A stretch of DNA of 64,000 nt, taken from NCBI RefSeq assembly GCF_004403945.1, contig NZ_SOHM01000030.1, positions 184,304-248,303 of the forward strand, written 5' to 3'. Of this stretch, positions 1-8,894 are shown piece by piece. The first letter of the stretch is position 1. Each line of letters begins with the position of its first letter. This DNA is from Cryobacterium lactosi (GTDB taxonomy: Bacteria; Actinomycetota; Actinomycetes; Actinomycetales; Microbacteriaceae). The position numbers were made by a program, and so were the translations under genes. The notes under the pieces were generated by a model that worked only from the letters and a program-made list of their open reading frames with translations, was not told the origin of the DNA and did no database searches.

Positions 1-264
1 GATGATCCACTGCCGGGCCGTGGACCCCGCCGTGCCGAATTCCTCGCCGAGAATGCCGTCGGTGGGGCGTCGCTGGGCCAGGAGCGTGCGGATGGCGCGT
101 TCGACGGCCTGGTCGGCATCCGTCACCGGGGTGCGGTCGGGTTTGGTGGTGACGACCAGGTCGAGGGCCTCGAACCGGGCCATTGAGATCGCGTCGGCGG
201 CGTCAGCCAGCTCGAGGGCGAGCGAAAGGTCATCGGCGAGGGTGGGCAGCGGGGTCTCGGTCAC
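1..264 (-). CDS. hisN: Histidinol-phosphatase / inositol monophosphatase family, 5' part only
   Basis: The minus strand encodes the first 88 residues of an inositol-monophosphatase-fold enzyme and runs off the window edge. The readable part has an N-terminal helix ([17 protein letters not shown]), the strand [17 protein letters not shown] with the family's KxDxTPVTxAD motif, ILGEEFG with the metal-binding Glu, and it breaks at RQWII, just before the expected DPIDGT motif. That pattern fits HisN-type phosphatases, which finish histidine synthesis by dephosphorylating histidinol phosphate. The chosen start is GTG at 264. A TATTCT hexamer lies 7 bases upstream, which suggests a leaderless mRNA. 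Another member of the monophosphatase family cannot be excluded without the C-terminus. Confidence 0.82.
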   Translation of the reverse strand, partial: MTETPLPTLADDLSLALELADAADAISMARFEALDLVVTTKPDRTPVTDADQAVERAIRTLLAQRRPTDGILGEEFGTAGSTARQWII

Positions 265-393
265 GCTGTCCAGAATAGTGACCGGCGCGCGACACGCCGG
301 GACGCGACCCTCGATTGGCGCCGAGCGCGAATCTGGTGGTAATGTCTCATGTCGGCGGGGAAGCCCCCGCCGCGAAAAATATGCACAAAATAC

Positions 394-469
<76 letters not shown>

Positions 470-534
470 TAACATCATCTCTGTCGAGATCTGATCTCCT
501 CCACGATTCCGTCGAGGCGATCACGACCCGCGTC

Positions 535-1152
535 TTAGTTCCCGAGCACGACGGGAATGAGATGGATGACCTCGTACGCCTCGTAGATCGAACCGACCGC
601 GTGGAGCGCCAGCACGGGAAGTGCCAGCCATCCGAGCTGCTGAAGGCCGTGGAGGTATCCACTGCGGCGGTTCAGTTTTCCCACGGCTGCGGGCCGAAGC
701 CACGCGCGTCCGAGGAGGAAGACTCCGAAGAGGAGCACGACATAGGCCTGCATCTCGATCAGGAGCGTAATGCTGTGCGGCAGAAGTATCAGTGCCGCTG
801 CGTCGTTCACGGGCGCCAGCAGGAAGCCCGTATCGACGAGGCTCATTGCGAAGAGAATCAGGCCCGCGAACGGGATGATCAGAGATGGCAACAGGATCAC
901 GAGAAGGGACGCGACCACGACGTTGTTCAGGAATATCCTTCCTGCCAGGAGCCAGACGCTGTCGAGTAGTGGTGCGATATCGGCGAGTGATCCTGCCTCG
1001 GCGACTGCTTTCGTTCGAGACGCATTTATCTCTGGAAAGATCGTGGCCACGGCCATGCCGATCAGTATCAGCCCGTAGACGAAGGCGTTGACCGCGAGAT
1101 AGGCCCGGAGATTGGCGCGGATGATGTGGAGTGGACGGGTGATGATTCGCAC
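535..1152 (-). CDS. SpoIIM/DUF95-like integral membrane protein
   Basis: This 205-residue protein has about four hydrophobic segments (roughly residues 17-40, 72-104, 120-150 and 172-203). The sequence around residues 70-90 (GRIFLNNVVVASLLVILLPS) resembles the SpoIIM/stage-II-sporulation-M fold, in which an F-x-NN motif opens the second membrane block. The role in non-sporulating actinobacteria is unknown. I chose the GTG at 1152 because the conserved-looking LRAYLAVNAFVYG segment begins soon after it and the in-frame sequence further upstream is Arg/Ser-rich and reads like noncoding DNA. The ribosome-binding site is weak. Family assignment is by motif resemblance only. Confidence 0.62.
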   Translation of the reverse strand: MRIITRPLHIIRANLRAYLAVNAFVYGLILIGMAVATIFPEINASRTKAVAEAGSLADIAPLLDSVWLLAGRIFLNNVVVASLLVILLPSLIIPFAGLILFAMSLVDTGFLLAPVNDAAALILLPHSITLLIEMQAYVVLLFGVFLLGRAWLRPAAVGKLNRRSGYLHGLQQLGWLALPVLALHAVGSIYEAYEVIHLIPVVLGN

Positions 1153-1449
1153 AGGTTTGGCTTCCGTTTCTGTTGCACGATGGCGGCCGTCTGGCCGCTG
1201 TAGATAACAGTCCACGCTGTGTTGTATGGACAGACTCAAGCCAAGGCGGGAGGAGCTTCTCCCAGAAGCGCAAAACTGCTGCCCGATCGTCAGCGCTGAG
1301 CTCAGATGATCGACGTGTGTGAGCCGCGCGCGTGCCAATAAACTGGGAGCACGCTGTGTGTGACGCGAGCGAGGAACAGGGCGGCTCACCGACACGTTGT
1401 GTCGAGGGAACGTCCACGATCACGGCGTCCACGATCAAGGAGAGACACT
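1153..1449. other. Intergenic region before msrA with direct and inverted repeats
   Basis: This divergent gap has no convincing gene. It holds a short inverted repeat, CGACAC-GTT-GTGTCG (1390-1404), and a 12-bp direct repeat CGTCCACGATCA at 1411-1422 and 1426-1437, directly before the msrA ribosome-binding site AAGGAGAG (1437-1444). The repeats may be operator sites for msrA. No regulator can be named. Confidence 0.45.
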
Positions 1450-1968
1450 ATGAGCGGAACCACTGAGACGGCGACACTGGCAGGCGGCTGCTTCTGGGGC
1501 GTCGAGGAACTCGTGCGCAAGCGCGAGGGCGTTATCTCGACCCGGGTGGGCTATACCGGCGGCGACACCCCGAACGCGACCTACCGCAACCACGGCGACC
1601 ACGCCGAGGCCATCGAGATCACCTTCGACCCCGAGCGCACGAACTTTCGGGAGCTGCTGGAGTTCTTCTTCCAGATCCACGACCCGTCCACCGTGGACCG
1701 CCAGGGCAACGACCGCGGTCGCAGCTACCGTTCGGCGATCTTCTACGCGGATGCCGAGCAGGAGCGCGTCGCGCGCGACACCATCGCGGATGTCGACGCA
1801 TCCGGCATCTGGCCCGGCCCGGTGGTGACCGAGGTCGAGCCCCTCGGTGATTTCTGGCTGGCCGAGCCCGAGCACCAGGACTACCTGCAGAACTACCCGA
1901 ACGGCTACACCTGCCACTTCGTGCGGCCGGGCTGGGTGCTGCCGCGGCGCGAACAGGTCGCCAACTAG
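1450..1968 (+). CDS. msrA: Peptide-methionine (S)-S-oxide reductase MsrA
   Basis: This 172-residue cytoplasmic repair enzyme reduces the S-epimer of methionine sulfoxide in oxidised proteins, with electrons from thioredoxin. The MsrA signature GGCFWG is present with catalytic Cys14. [18 protein letters not shown] and the substrate-pocket residues follow, and a probable resolving Cys155 lies in [11 protein letters not shown] near the C-terminus. Length is normal for the class. The ATG at 1450 follows a strong AAGGAGAG site. The gene is followed by a perfect 12-bp-stem terminator, so it appears monocistronic. Confidence 0.95.
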   Translation: MSGTTETATLAGGCFWGVEELVRKREGVISTRVGYTGGDTPNATYRNHGDHAEAIEITFDPERTNFRELLEFFFQIHDPSTVDRQGNDRGRSYRSAIFYADAEQERVARDTIADVDASGIWPGPVVTEVEPLGDFWLAEPEHQDYLQNYPNGYTCHFVRPGWVLPRREQVAN

Positions 1969-1987
1969 CCACACGGTAATGCACATC

Positions 1988-2023
1988 CCGGCCCGGTCGC
2001 TTTCGAAACGACCGGGCCGGTTT
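1988..2023 (+). terminator. Rho-independent-type terminator after msrA
   Basis: A perfect 12-bp stem, CCGGCCCGGTCG (1988-1999) with CGACCGGGCCGG (2009-2020), encloses a 9-base loop and is followed by TTTA. The next gene's putative -10 hexamer TAGTGT (2023-2028) starts directly at its edge. Confidence 0.8.
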
Positions 2024-2034
2024 AGTGTGGGCCG

Positions 2035-2751
2035 ATGAGCCAAGCGCAACCGAAGCGGGATTCGCCACCGGTCCCGGCCCTACTCACCCTGCCCTTCACG
2101 GGCCGGTGGATCGCCAGGAACAGCCCGGCACGACGAATCCCGAGTCACGGGACCGACCTGCTGGGCGAGCGCTACGCCATCGACTTCATCGGCGTCGACG
2201 AACGAGGCCGCACCGCCGCCACCCGCAGCTGGGGCACGTTTTTCGGCACCGAACCGCCGGAGCGGTTCGTCGGCTTCGGCCGGCCGATCCTGGCGCCGTC
2301 GGGCGGCACCGTGGTCCACGCACACGACGGTGAGCCCGACCATGTGGCCCGGCGCTCCCAGCTGAGCCTGGTTCCCTACGCTTTGGGCCAGGCGGCGCGA
2401 CTGCGGCAGGGAGTGGGCGCGATTGCGGGCAATCACGTCGTCATCCAGTTGGCCGACGGTGCCGGCTTTGCCGCCCTCGTGCACCTGCGGAACGGGTCCG
2501 TGCGGGTTCGTGTGGGCGAGGTCGTACACACGGGTGATCTGCTGGCACAGTGCGGCAACTCCGGGAACTCTACCCAACCGCATGTGCACCTGCAGGTGAT
2601 GGACAACCTGGACCTCTCCAGGGCAGCCGGCCTGCCGGTGCGATTCCGGAGCTACCGGGTGTGGCCGCCCGGCGGGCGCGGTGCCGAGCTGCACGAGAGC
2701 GGAATTCCCGGCGAGGGCGCCGTCGTCGAGCCGTTTCGCCCTATGGTGTAG
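2035..2751 (+). CDS. M23-family metallopeptidase-like protein
   Basis: This 238-residue protein has a LytM/M23 peptidase domain over most of its length. Candidate zinc ligands are in SHGTDLLGERYAIDF (about residues 37-51, the HxxxD-type motif spread by an insertion) and HVHLQV (about residues 188-193). GNSGNST precedes HVHLQ as in M23 enzymes. No signal peptide or cell-wall anchoring repeat is visible, which is odd for a peptidoglycan hydrolase, so a cytoplasmic or non-peptidoglycan role is possible. The ATG at 2035 sits 6 bases after TAGTGT and suggests a leaderless transcript beginning right at the msrA terminator. Confidence 0.8.
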   Translation: MSQAQPKRDSPPVPALLTLPFTGRWIARNSPARRIPSHGTDLLGERYAIDFIGVDERGRTAATRSWGTFFGTEPPERFVGFGRPILAPSGGTVVHAHDGEPDHVARRSQLSLVPYALGQAARLRQGVGAIAGNHVVIQLADGAGFAALVHLRNGSVRVRVGEVVHTGDLLAQCGNSGNSTQPHVHLQVMDNLDLSRAAGLPVRFRSYRVWPPGGRGAELHESGIPGEGAVVEPFRPMV

Positions 2752-2778
2752 CCCAAGTCACGAGGAAGGGGAACTGCC

Positions 2779-3165
2779 ATGTCATTGAGACCCGGCTTGG
2801 TCACGGTTGTCGCGGTGATCGTCTACCTCAACGCACTCTTCACCATCCTCGGCGGCGTCATCCTGCTCATCGGCGCCAACTCGACCGAGGTGGACAGCGC
2901 CGTGGGCGGGGCCGAGCTGGCGGTCGGAACCGGCGTGATCGCCATGCTGCTCGGACTGCTCACACTGCTCGTGGCCCGCGGCCTGTTCAGCGGCTCGAAT
3001 CTGTCCAGGGGCATCATCGCCGGCATCCAGCTCTTCGCCGCGATCAACGGGGTACTCAGCATCGTGCACGGGCAGGTCGCGGTCGGGGTGGTGAACATGC
3101 TGGTCGCCGTCATCGTCATAGGCATCCTCTACTCGGGCCGGGCGAACGCCTTCTTCAGGCACTGA
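2779..3165 (+). CDS. Small four-helix membrane protein, function unknown
   Basis: This 128-residue protein is almost wholly hydrophobic, with four predicted membrane helices (about residues 6-30, 42-65, 74-95 and 99-120) and short loops containing the few charged residues. It starts 28 bases after the M23 gene at an ATG preceded by AGGAAGGGG, so it may be cotranscribed with it. No catalytic motif is visible. It resembles many unnamed actinobacterial membrane proteins. Confidence 0.75.
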   Translation: MSLRPGLVTVVAVIVYLNALFTILGGVILLIGANSTEVDSAVGGAELAVGTGVIAMLLGLLTLLVARGLFSGSNLSRGIIAGIQLFAAINGVLSIVHGQVAVGVVNMLVAVIVIGILYSGRANAFFRH

Positions 3166-3270
3166 AGCGGCGGCGGCGATTCGGCTGCCGACCGCCCGGG
3201 CCATTGACAGCCCCGCCGGCTGGGGCAATCGTGGGTACATTCAGCGTCGTCCAGCGAAGGGCTGACTGTC

Positions 3271-4731
3271 ATGACCGAGGATTCGAGCCAGGCCGAGCAT
3301 GTCGCCGGCACCGAGCACGCAAGCGTGGCCGACCGTGCCGCGGGCGGCAAGGCCGCCAGGGCCCAGACCCCGCTGAACAGTCATCGCGGCTGGTCGCCGG
3401 CCGAGGACCGGCCGGACCCCGTTGCCCTGCTTGAGGAGCAGAACCTCACCCGCGTGCCCGACCTGGTGCCGGTGCGGCACGGGCGCATGATGGCCTCGCC
3501 GTTCACCTTCTACCGGGGCGGGGCGAAGATCATGGCGACCGACCTGAAGGACACCCCACGGGCCGGCCTCATCGTGCAGCTCTGCGGCGACGCCCACCTG
3601 TCCAACTTCGGCGTCTTCGCGTCTCCCGAACGCAACCTGCTCTTCGACCTCAATGACTTCGACGAGACCCTGCCCGGCCCGTTCGAGTACGACGTGCTGC
3701 GGATGACGGCGAGCTTCACGATCGCCGCCCGCAACAACGGCTTCTCCTCGTCGGACATCCGGGAGGTGACCCTGGAGGCGGTGCGCTCCTACCGGGAAGC
3801 GATGATCCAGTTCTCCGGCATGCGCACCCTGGACATCTGGTATGCCCGGATGTCCGAGCAGGAGCTGTTGGCCGCGATGGACATGGCCAGGGCCAACCAG
3901 AAGGGCAAGGCGGCCAGGAAGGCCTCGAAGGCTCTCGAGAAGAACGCCCTGAAGAACGCCGCGAAAGCGCGCTCGCGGGACAGCATGCAGGCGCTTGCCA
4001 AGCTGGCCGAATTCGTCGATGGACACTACCGGATCATCAGTCAACCGCCGATCGTGATTCCGGTCCGTGAGCTCGCCGAGACCTTCGGGCTGACCGCGGA
4101 GGAGACCGAGGCCGCCGTCAGGGACCAGCTGAAGGCCTATCGCCAGACCCTGCAGGACGACCGGCGGCGGCTGCTTGAGCGCTTCGACGTCGTCGACGTG
4201 GCCCACAAGGTGGTGGGCGTTGGCAGCGTCGGCAACCGAGCGTTCATCGTCCTGCTGCAGGGGCGGGACGAGCAGGACCCGTTGTTCCTGCAGGTGAAGG
4301 AGGCGACAGCATCCGTTCTCGAAGACCACCTGCCGAAGAGCATCTTCGAGCAGCCCGGTGAACGGGTCGTGCAGGGGCAACGGATGATGCAGGCCGCCAG
4401 CGACATCTTCCTGGGCTGGACCAGGGGGATGCAGGCCGACCGGTACCTGTATTGGCGGCAGCTGCGCGACATGAAGGGGTCAGTGGTCGTGGAGGCGATG
4501 GTGCCGATGGGGATGACCTTCTACGCGCACGCCTGCGGCTGGACCCTGGCCAGGGCGCACGCGCGCTCCGGCGACCCGATCGCGATCGCGGCCTACCTCG
4601 GCGGCAGCGACAAATTCGACCGCGCCGTCACCGACTTCGCACACCGGTATGCCGATCAGAACGACGCGGACTACCAGGCCTTCCTCGACGCCGTGCGCAC
4701 CGGCCGTCTGGTCGCCCGCGGCGGCGTCTGA
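3271..4731 (+). CDS. DUF2252 family protein (kinase-like fold)
   Basis: This 486-residue soluble protein matches the DUF2252 family. Its most diagnostic segment is residues 105-133, CGDAHLSNFG followed by LFDLNDFDE, which mirrors the catalytic loop and metal-binding Asp of aminoglycoside-phosphotransferase and protein-kinase-like folds. RMMASPFTFYRG (about residues 72-83) and the C-terminal GWTLARAHARSGD and DFAHRYADQNDADY segments are also typical. The biochemical activity of the family is not established, and phosphotransfer is only an inference from the fold. The first 30 residues are low-complexity and may be disordered. It stands alone between a membrane-protein gene and repeat element C1. 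Confidence 0.85.
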   Translation: MTEDSSQAEHVAGTEHASVADRAAGGKAARAQTPLNSHRGWSPAEDRPDPVALLEEQNLTRVPDLVPVRHGRMMASPFTFYRGGAKIMATDLKDTPRAGLIVQLCGDAHLSNFGVFASPERNLLFDLNDFDETLPGPFEYDVLRMTASFTIAARNNGFSSSDIREVTLEAVRSYREAMIQFSGMRTLDIWYARMSEQELLAAMDMARANQKGKAARKASKALEKNALKNAAKARSRDSMQALAKLAEFVDGHYRIISQPPIVIPVRELAETFGLTAEETEAAVRDQLKAYRQTLQDDRRRLLERFDVVDVAHKVVGVGSVGNRAFIVLLQGRDEQDPLFLQVKEATASVLEDHLPKSIFEQPGERVVQGQRMMQAASDIFLGWTRGMQADRYLYWRQLRDMKGSVVVEAMVPMGMTFYAHACGWTLARAHARSGDPIAIAAYLGGSDKFDRAVTDFAHRYADQNDADYQAFLDAVRTGRLVARGGV

Positions 4732-4747
4732 CCTGCTCCCGGGCCAC

Positions 4748-4813
4748 AACTGTTGCCCGTTCGGACACATGATCTCGGTGCGCTGGGCGCAAGTGTCCGG
4801 GACGGGAACCGTA
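4748..4813. repeat. Interspersed palindromic element, family C, copy 1 (66 bp)
   Basis: This is an imperfect inverted repeat. AACTGTTGCC (4748-4757) and CGGACAC (4762-4768) oppose GTGTCCG (4793-4799) and GGGAAC (4804-4809), with GGTGCGC in the centre. The element is the same length as 54876-54941 and matches it at about 49 of 66 positions. It lies between the DUF2252 gene and lacI, 16 bp after a stop codon. Confidence 0.75.
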
Positions 4814-4886
4814 GCGGCCGTACGATGGCAGGACACCCCGCACCAGCGGCGGCGACCGGCGGCAGCACCGAGGGCGAGGAGGCGAC

Positions 4887-5972
4887 GTGGCGAAAGCACC
4901 CACGGTCTACGACGTCGCCGAGCGCTCCGGCGTCTCGATCGCCACGGTCTCCAGGGTGCTGCGCTCGCCGGCTGCGGTGCGCGAGCACACCAGGGAACGC
5001 GTGCTCGCCGCCGTCACCGAGCTCGGCTACGTGCCCAGCGCCGCGGCCAGGGGGCTCGCCGCCCGGCGCACCAATGTGATCGGCCTGTTCTTCCCCGGCC
5101 ACGACGAAACAGTGCCGGACCAGCCCGTCGACTCGGCGCGCGGCGACACCGTGCCCATCGTCGACGACGACTCCGACACCTCCTCCGACACCGAGAACCT
5201 GTACTTCGACGAGGTGCTCCGCGGGGCCGAGATCGAAGCCTGGCGCCGCGGCTTCGCCCTGATGGTGGCCGCCGGACGCGGCTCGAGCCGGGAAGCTCTG
5301 GTCACCGACATCGCCGGCCGGGTGGACGGCCTCGCCGTTCTGGCCCGCACCGTACCCGACGAGCTGCTGGCCTATGTAGCCCGACGGATCCCCGTGGTCA
5401 TCCTGGCCGGCGCCCAGCGCGAGGACGCTTTCGACCATGTCAGCGCGAGCAACGGACCGGGCATGCGCACACTGGCCAACTACGTGCTGCAGGGCCACGG
5501 TGTGCGCGACGTCGTCTACATCGCCGGACCGACCGATTCCCCCGACGACGCCGAGCGGCTCGCCGGGTTCCGTGACGCGCTCGCCGACTCCGGTCTGGCC
5601 GAACACAGTGTGCGGATCCTGCGCAGCGACTTCACCCGCGATGGTGGCAGGGCCACGGCCGCGCGCATCCTGGCCGCGGACCGGCCACGTGCCATCCTCT
5701 GCTCCAACGACGAAACCGCCCTGGGCGTTCTCGACGTGCTCGAGCAGCGCGGCATCCGGGTGCCGGAGGATGTCCTGGTCACCGGCTTCGACGGCATCAC
5801 GGCCGGCCGGCACTCCCGACCGCGGCTCACCACGGTGCACCAGCCGATGGTGGAGTTGGGCCGCGCCGCCGTGCACGCCATCACCGCGCGCCTGGACGAT
5901 CCAACGCTCGACCCGCAGGCGTTCACCCTGCCTGTGGAGGTTGTGCTGCGAGAGAGCTGCCCCCGCGTCTGA
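4887..5972 (+). CDS. LacI-family transcriptional repressor of the adjacent glycoside operon
   Basis: This 361-residue regulator has a canonical LacI DNA-binding head at residues 1-60 (TVYDVAERSGVSIATVSRVLRSP, then RVLAAVTELGYVPSAAARGL) followed by a periplasmic-binding-like sensor domain. An acidic insertion (about residues 71-105) lies at the start of the sensor domain. The GTG at 4887 follows GAGGAG. It lies directly upstream of, and in the same direction as, a sugar-type ABC importer and GH1 glucosidase. A perfect palindromic operator overlaps the promoter of those genes, so it probably represses them until a glycoside or its product binds. Confidence 0.92.
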   Translation: MAKAPTVYDVAERSGVSIATVSRVLRSPAAVREHTRERVLAAVTELGYVPSAAARGLAARRTNVIGLFFPGHDETVPDQPVDSARGDTVPIVDDDSDTSSDTENLYFDEVLRGAEIEAWRRGFALMVAAGRGSSREALVTDIAGRVDGLAVLARTVPDELLAYVARRIPVVILAGAQREDAFDHVSASNGPGMRTLANYVLQGHGVRDVVYIAGPTDSPDDAERLAGFRDALADSGLAEHSVRILRSDFTRDGGRATAARILAADRPRAILCSNDETALGVLDVLEQRGIRVPEDVLVTGFDGITAGRHSRPRLTTVHQPMVELGRAAVHAITARLDDPTLDPQAFTLPVEVVLRESCPRV

Positions 5973-6006
5973 CCGGGTACCGGCGACTCCGCGGGGAAAC
6001 CTGTGC

Positions 6007-6036
6007 TTGCATTCCGCCAATGTATGCGCATACACT
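6007..6036 (+). promoter_or_regulatory. Promoter of the glycoside ABC operon
   Basis: TTGCAT (6007-6012) and TACACT (6031-6036) are separated by 18 bases and make a plausible -35/-10 pair ahead of the substrate-binding-protein gene at 6113. The -10 hexamer overlaps the LacI operator, which fits repression by blocking RNA polymerase. Confidence 0.6.
6021..6034. promoter_or_regulatory. LacI-family operator
   Basis: TGTATGCGCATACA is a perfect 14-bp palindrome with a central CG step, as is typical of LacI/GalR operators. It lies 48 bp after lacI and about 80 bp before the binding-protein start. Confidence 0.8.
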
Positions 6037-6112
6037 CGAAGTCAGATCACGCGCCACCCCAGCCCGTCCCCGGCGCGATCAGCTCAACGATGACTGAGGA
6101 AACCCGGTAGTA

Positions 6113-7819
6113 ATGATGCAACCCACTCGATCTCGGCCCCGATCAGGGCCTCTCCGTCCACAGGCGCGACGCTCGCTCGCCCGCCGCACGCTCGCCGGTG
6201 TGGCCCTGGCCGTCGCCGCCTCCACTCTCGCTGCCTGCAGCATCCAGATTCAGAGCGCGCCGGACCCGTCCATCCCCGACGACACCATGCTCGTCGCTGC
6301 CGACAACGGTTCTCCGCTGTTCGAGAAGAACTTCAACCCGTTCATGATCAACAAGCGGGTCGCGGCGTTCTACATGTACGAGCCGCTGATCGTGCTCGAC
6401 AACCTCAACGCCGAAGAACACCCGTGGCTCTCCACCGGGTACACCCAGCCGGACCCCTCCACCATCGTCTTCGCAATCCGCGACGGCGTCACCTGGTCCG
6501 ACGGCGAGGACTTCACCGCGGCAGACGTCGGCTTCACCTTCCAGCTGCTCAAGGACAACCCGTCGCTGGACCTGCAGGGCATCTGGAGCTACATCGACAC
6601 CTTCGAGGTCGGCACCGACACCGTCACCGTGCACCTCACCGCGCCGGACGTGCCCGCCGCTCAGCTGATCGCCTCCACCACCCTGATCGTGCCTGAGCAC
6701 ATCTGGGCCGACGTCGAGGATCCCACCACCTGGCGGAACCCCGAGCCCGTCGGCACCGGCCCGTACACGCTGGGCAACTTCGCCCCGCAGCAGTACACCG
6801 TCGACAAGAACCAGGACTACTGGCAGGCCGACACCGTCGCCGCCGAGCACCTGATCCTGCCGGCCACCAACACCCAGCTCGACGTGGCCACCAAGGGCTA
6901 CGACTGGGCCTACTCGTTCATCAGCGACGTCGACGGCGCCTGGGTGGATGCCGGCAACCAGAACACCTACTGGTTCCCGCCGGGCGGCACCATCGCCCTG
7001 TTCCCCAACCTCACCAAGGCACCGTTCAACGACGTCAACGTGCGCCAGGGGCTCTCCACGGCGCTGGACCGCGGCATGGTCGGCGACGCCGCCGCCGAGG
7101 GCTACATGGACCCGGCCGGCCAGACCAACATCCTGCTGCCCAACCAGGCGGATGTGCTCAACCCCGAGATCCCGGATTCCGGCCTGATCACGCAGGACAC
7201 CGCGAAGGCGCTGGAGTACTTCGCCGCGGCGGGCTACACGCAGCAGGGCGGCAAGCTGGTGGACGCCTCCGGCACCCAGCTCAGCCTCACCATCACCACT
7301 GCTGCCGGCTACAACGACTGGCTCAAGGGTGTGCAGGAGGTGCAGAAGCAGTGGGGCGCGATCGGCGTCGACGTCAAGGTCGAGTCCCCGCAGCCGGCCG
7401 CGTACACCCTGGCGCTCCGCAACGGGGAGTATGACTTCGCCATGGGCGCCACCGGCGGCACCGGCAACACCTTCCGCGACTTCAACAATCTGCTCTCCAG
7501 CGAGTGGGTCAAGCCTGTGGGCGAGGAGGCCAGCAACAACTTCGAACGGTTCAGTGACCCGGCCGTCGACGAGATCCTCGCCGACTACAAGGTCGCCCTC
7601 GACCCCGAGGAACAGGCCGACCTGGCCAACCAGCTGCAGCAGGTCGTGTACGACCAGATCCCGTCCATCAGCCTGTACTACGGCGGCTCCTGGGGACTGT
7701 TCAGCAACGCGAAGTTCACGGGCTGGCCGAGCGCCGACGACCCGTATGCCTCACCCAAGACCTACGAGTCCACCCCGCTTCTCGTGCTCACCAATCTGAA
7801 GAAGGTCAATGATGACTAG
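6113..7819 (+). CDS. ABC transporter substrate-binding lipoprotein (family 5, peptide/oligosaccharide type)
   Basis: This 568-residue lipoprotein begins with a basic stretch, a hydrophobic helix and a lipobox TLAAC with Cys42, then the family-5 solute-binding fold (YEPLIVLDN, DGVTWSDGEDFTAADVGFTFQLL, GTGPYTLGNF, FNDVNVRQGLSTALDR). This fold is named for oligopeptide binders, but members also carry cello- and beta-gluco-oligosaccharides. The neighbouring LacI and GH1 genes favour a glycoside substrate. ATG codons at 6113 and 6116 are both possible. The gene overlaps the next permease gene by 11 bp. Confidence 0.9.
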   Translation: MMQPTRSRPRSGPLRPQARRSLARRTLAGVALAVAASTLAACSIQIQSAPDPSIPDDTMLVAADNGSPLFEKNFNPFMINKRVAAFYMYEPLIVLDNLNAEEHPWLSTGYTQPDPSTIVFAIRDGVTWSDGEDFTAADVGFTFQLLKDNPSLDLQGIWSYIDTFEVGTDTVTVHLTAPDVPAAQLIASTTLIVPEHIWADVEDPTTWRNPEPVGTGPYTLGNFAPQQYTVDKNQDYWQADTVAAEHLILPATNTQLDVATKGYDWAYSFISDVDGAWVDAGNQNTYWFPPGGTIALFPNLTKAPFNDVNVRQGLSTALDRGMVGDAAAEGYMDPAGQTNILLPNQADVLNPEIPDSGLITQDTAKALEYFAAAGYTQQGGKLVDASGTQLSLTITTAAGYNDWLKGVQEVQKQWGAIGVDVKVESPQPAAYTLALRNGEYDFAMGATGGTGNTFRDFNNLLSSEWVKPVGEEASNNFERFSDPAVDEILADYKVALDPEEQADLANQLQQVVYDQIPSISLYYGGSWGLFSNAKFTGWPSADDPYASPKTYESTPLLVLTNLKKVNDD

Positions 7820-8894
7820 CACCACGGCGGCGCCCCGCGGCGTCGACGGTCTCGCTCCCACGAGGCCGGGCCCCACGGATGCGGCGCACGCGCCGAGCCC
7901 GATCGTCACGTCCCTGGGCTTCGTCGCCCGCAAGCTCGGCCTGTTCGCCCTCACCCTGTGGGCGGCCGTCACGGTCAACTTCCTGCTGCCGCGGCTGATG
8001 CCCGGCACCCCGGCGGACGCCGCGCTGGCCAAGCTCGCGCAGAACGGCCCCGTCACCGAGGCCACCAAGGCCGCCATCGAGGCCCAGCTCGGTGTGCCCA
8101 CCGGCAACATCGTGGAGCAGTATTTCGCCTACCTGCACCAGGTGGTCACGCTGGACTTCGGCATCTCGTACACCTTCTACCCGCAGAGCGTGGGCGAGCT
8201 GGTCTCGGCCGCGCTGCCGTACACGCTCGTGCTGGTGGGCCTGGTCACCGTGGTCGCCTTCATCCTAGGCACCCTGCTCGGCGTGCTCGCGGCCTGGAAG
8301 CGCGGCACCTGGCTCGACAGCGTGCCCACCCTGGTGGGCTCATTCATGAGCGCCTTCCCGTACTTCTGGACCGCGCTGCTGCTGCTCTTCTTCGCCGGTT
8401 ACGTGCTGCGACTCTTCCCCACCTCCGGTGCCTACGGGCCGACGGCGCAGCCGAACCTGTCGTTCGAGTTCTTCGGCGACGCGCTCTACCACGGTGTGCT
8501 GCCGGCGTTGACGATCCTGATCACCTCGCTCGGCGGCTGGATCCTGGGCATGCGCAACACCATGATCTCCACCCTCGGCGACGACTACGTGACGTTCGCG
8601 GAGGCGAACGGGCTCAAGCCCCGCACCATCGCCCTGCGCTACGCCGCCCGCAACGCCATCCTGCCCAACCTCACCTCGTTCGGCCTGGCGCTGGGCGGCG
8701 TGGTGGGCGGCTCGATCCTGGTGGAGCAGGTCTTCGGCTACCCGGGCATCGGCTACCTGCTCTTCAACGCCGTCACCAACCAGGACTACCCGTTGATGCA
8801 GGCACTCTTCCTGATGATCACCGTGAGCGTGCTCATCGCCAACTTCCTCGTCGACATTTTGTACGGCGTGCTGGACCCGAGGACCCGACGATGA
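7809..8894 (+). CDS. ABC transporter permease, DppB type
   Basis: This 361-residue inner-membrane permease has a first helix near residues 38-60 (KLGLFALTLWAAVTVNFLLPRL), a long extracytoplasmic loop with the DppB-type segment LDFGISYTFYPQSVGELV, and five further helices. The EAA-like coupling loop is FAEANGLKPRTIALRYAARNAILPNLTSFG. It overlaps the binding-protein gene by 11 bp and the second permease gene by 4 bp (ATGA), so the products are probably made at coupled levels. It forms the translocation pore with the following permease. Confidence 0.92.
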   Translation: MMTSTTAAPRGVDGLAPTRPGPTDAAHAPSPIVTSLGFVARKLGLFALTLWAAVTVNFLLPRLMPGTPADAALAKLAQNGPVTEATKAAIEAQLGVPTGNIVEQYFAYLHQVVTLDFGISYTFYPQSVGELVSAALPYTLVLVGLVTVVAFILGTLLGVLAAWKRGTWLDSVPTLVGSFMSAFPYFWTALLLLFFAGYVLRLFPTSGAYGPTAQPNLSFEFFGDALYHGVLPALTILITSLGGWILGMRNTMISTLGDDYVTFAEANGLKPRTIALRYAARNAILPNLTSFGLALGGVVGGSILVEQVFGYPGIGYLLFNAVTNQDYPLMQALFLMITVSVLIANFLVDILYGVLDPRTRR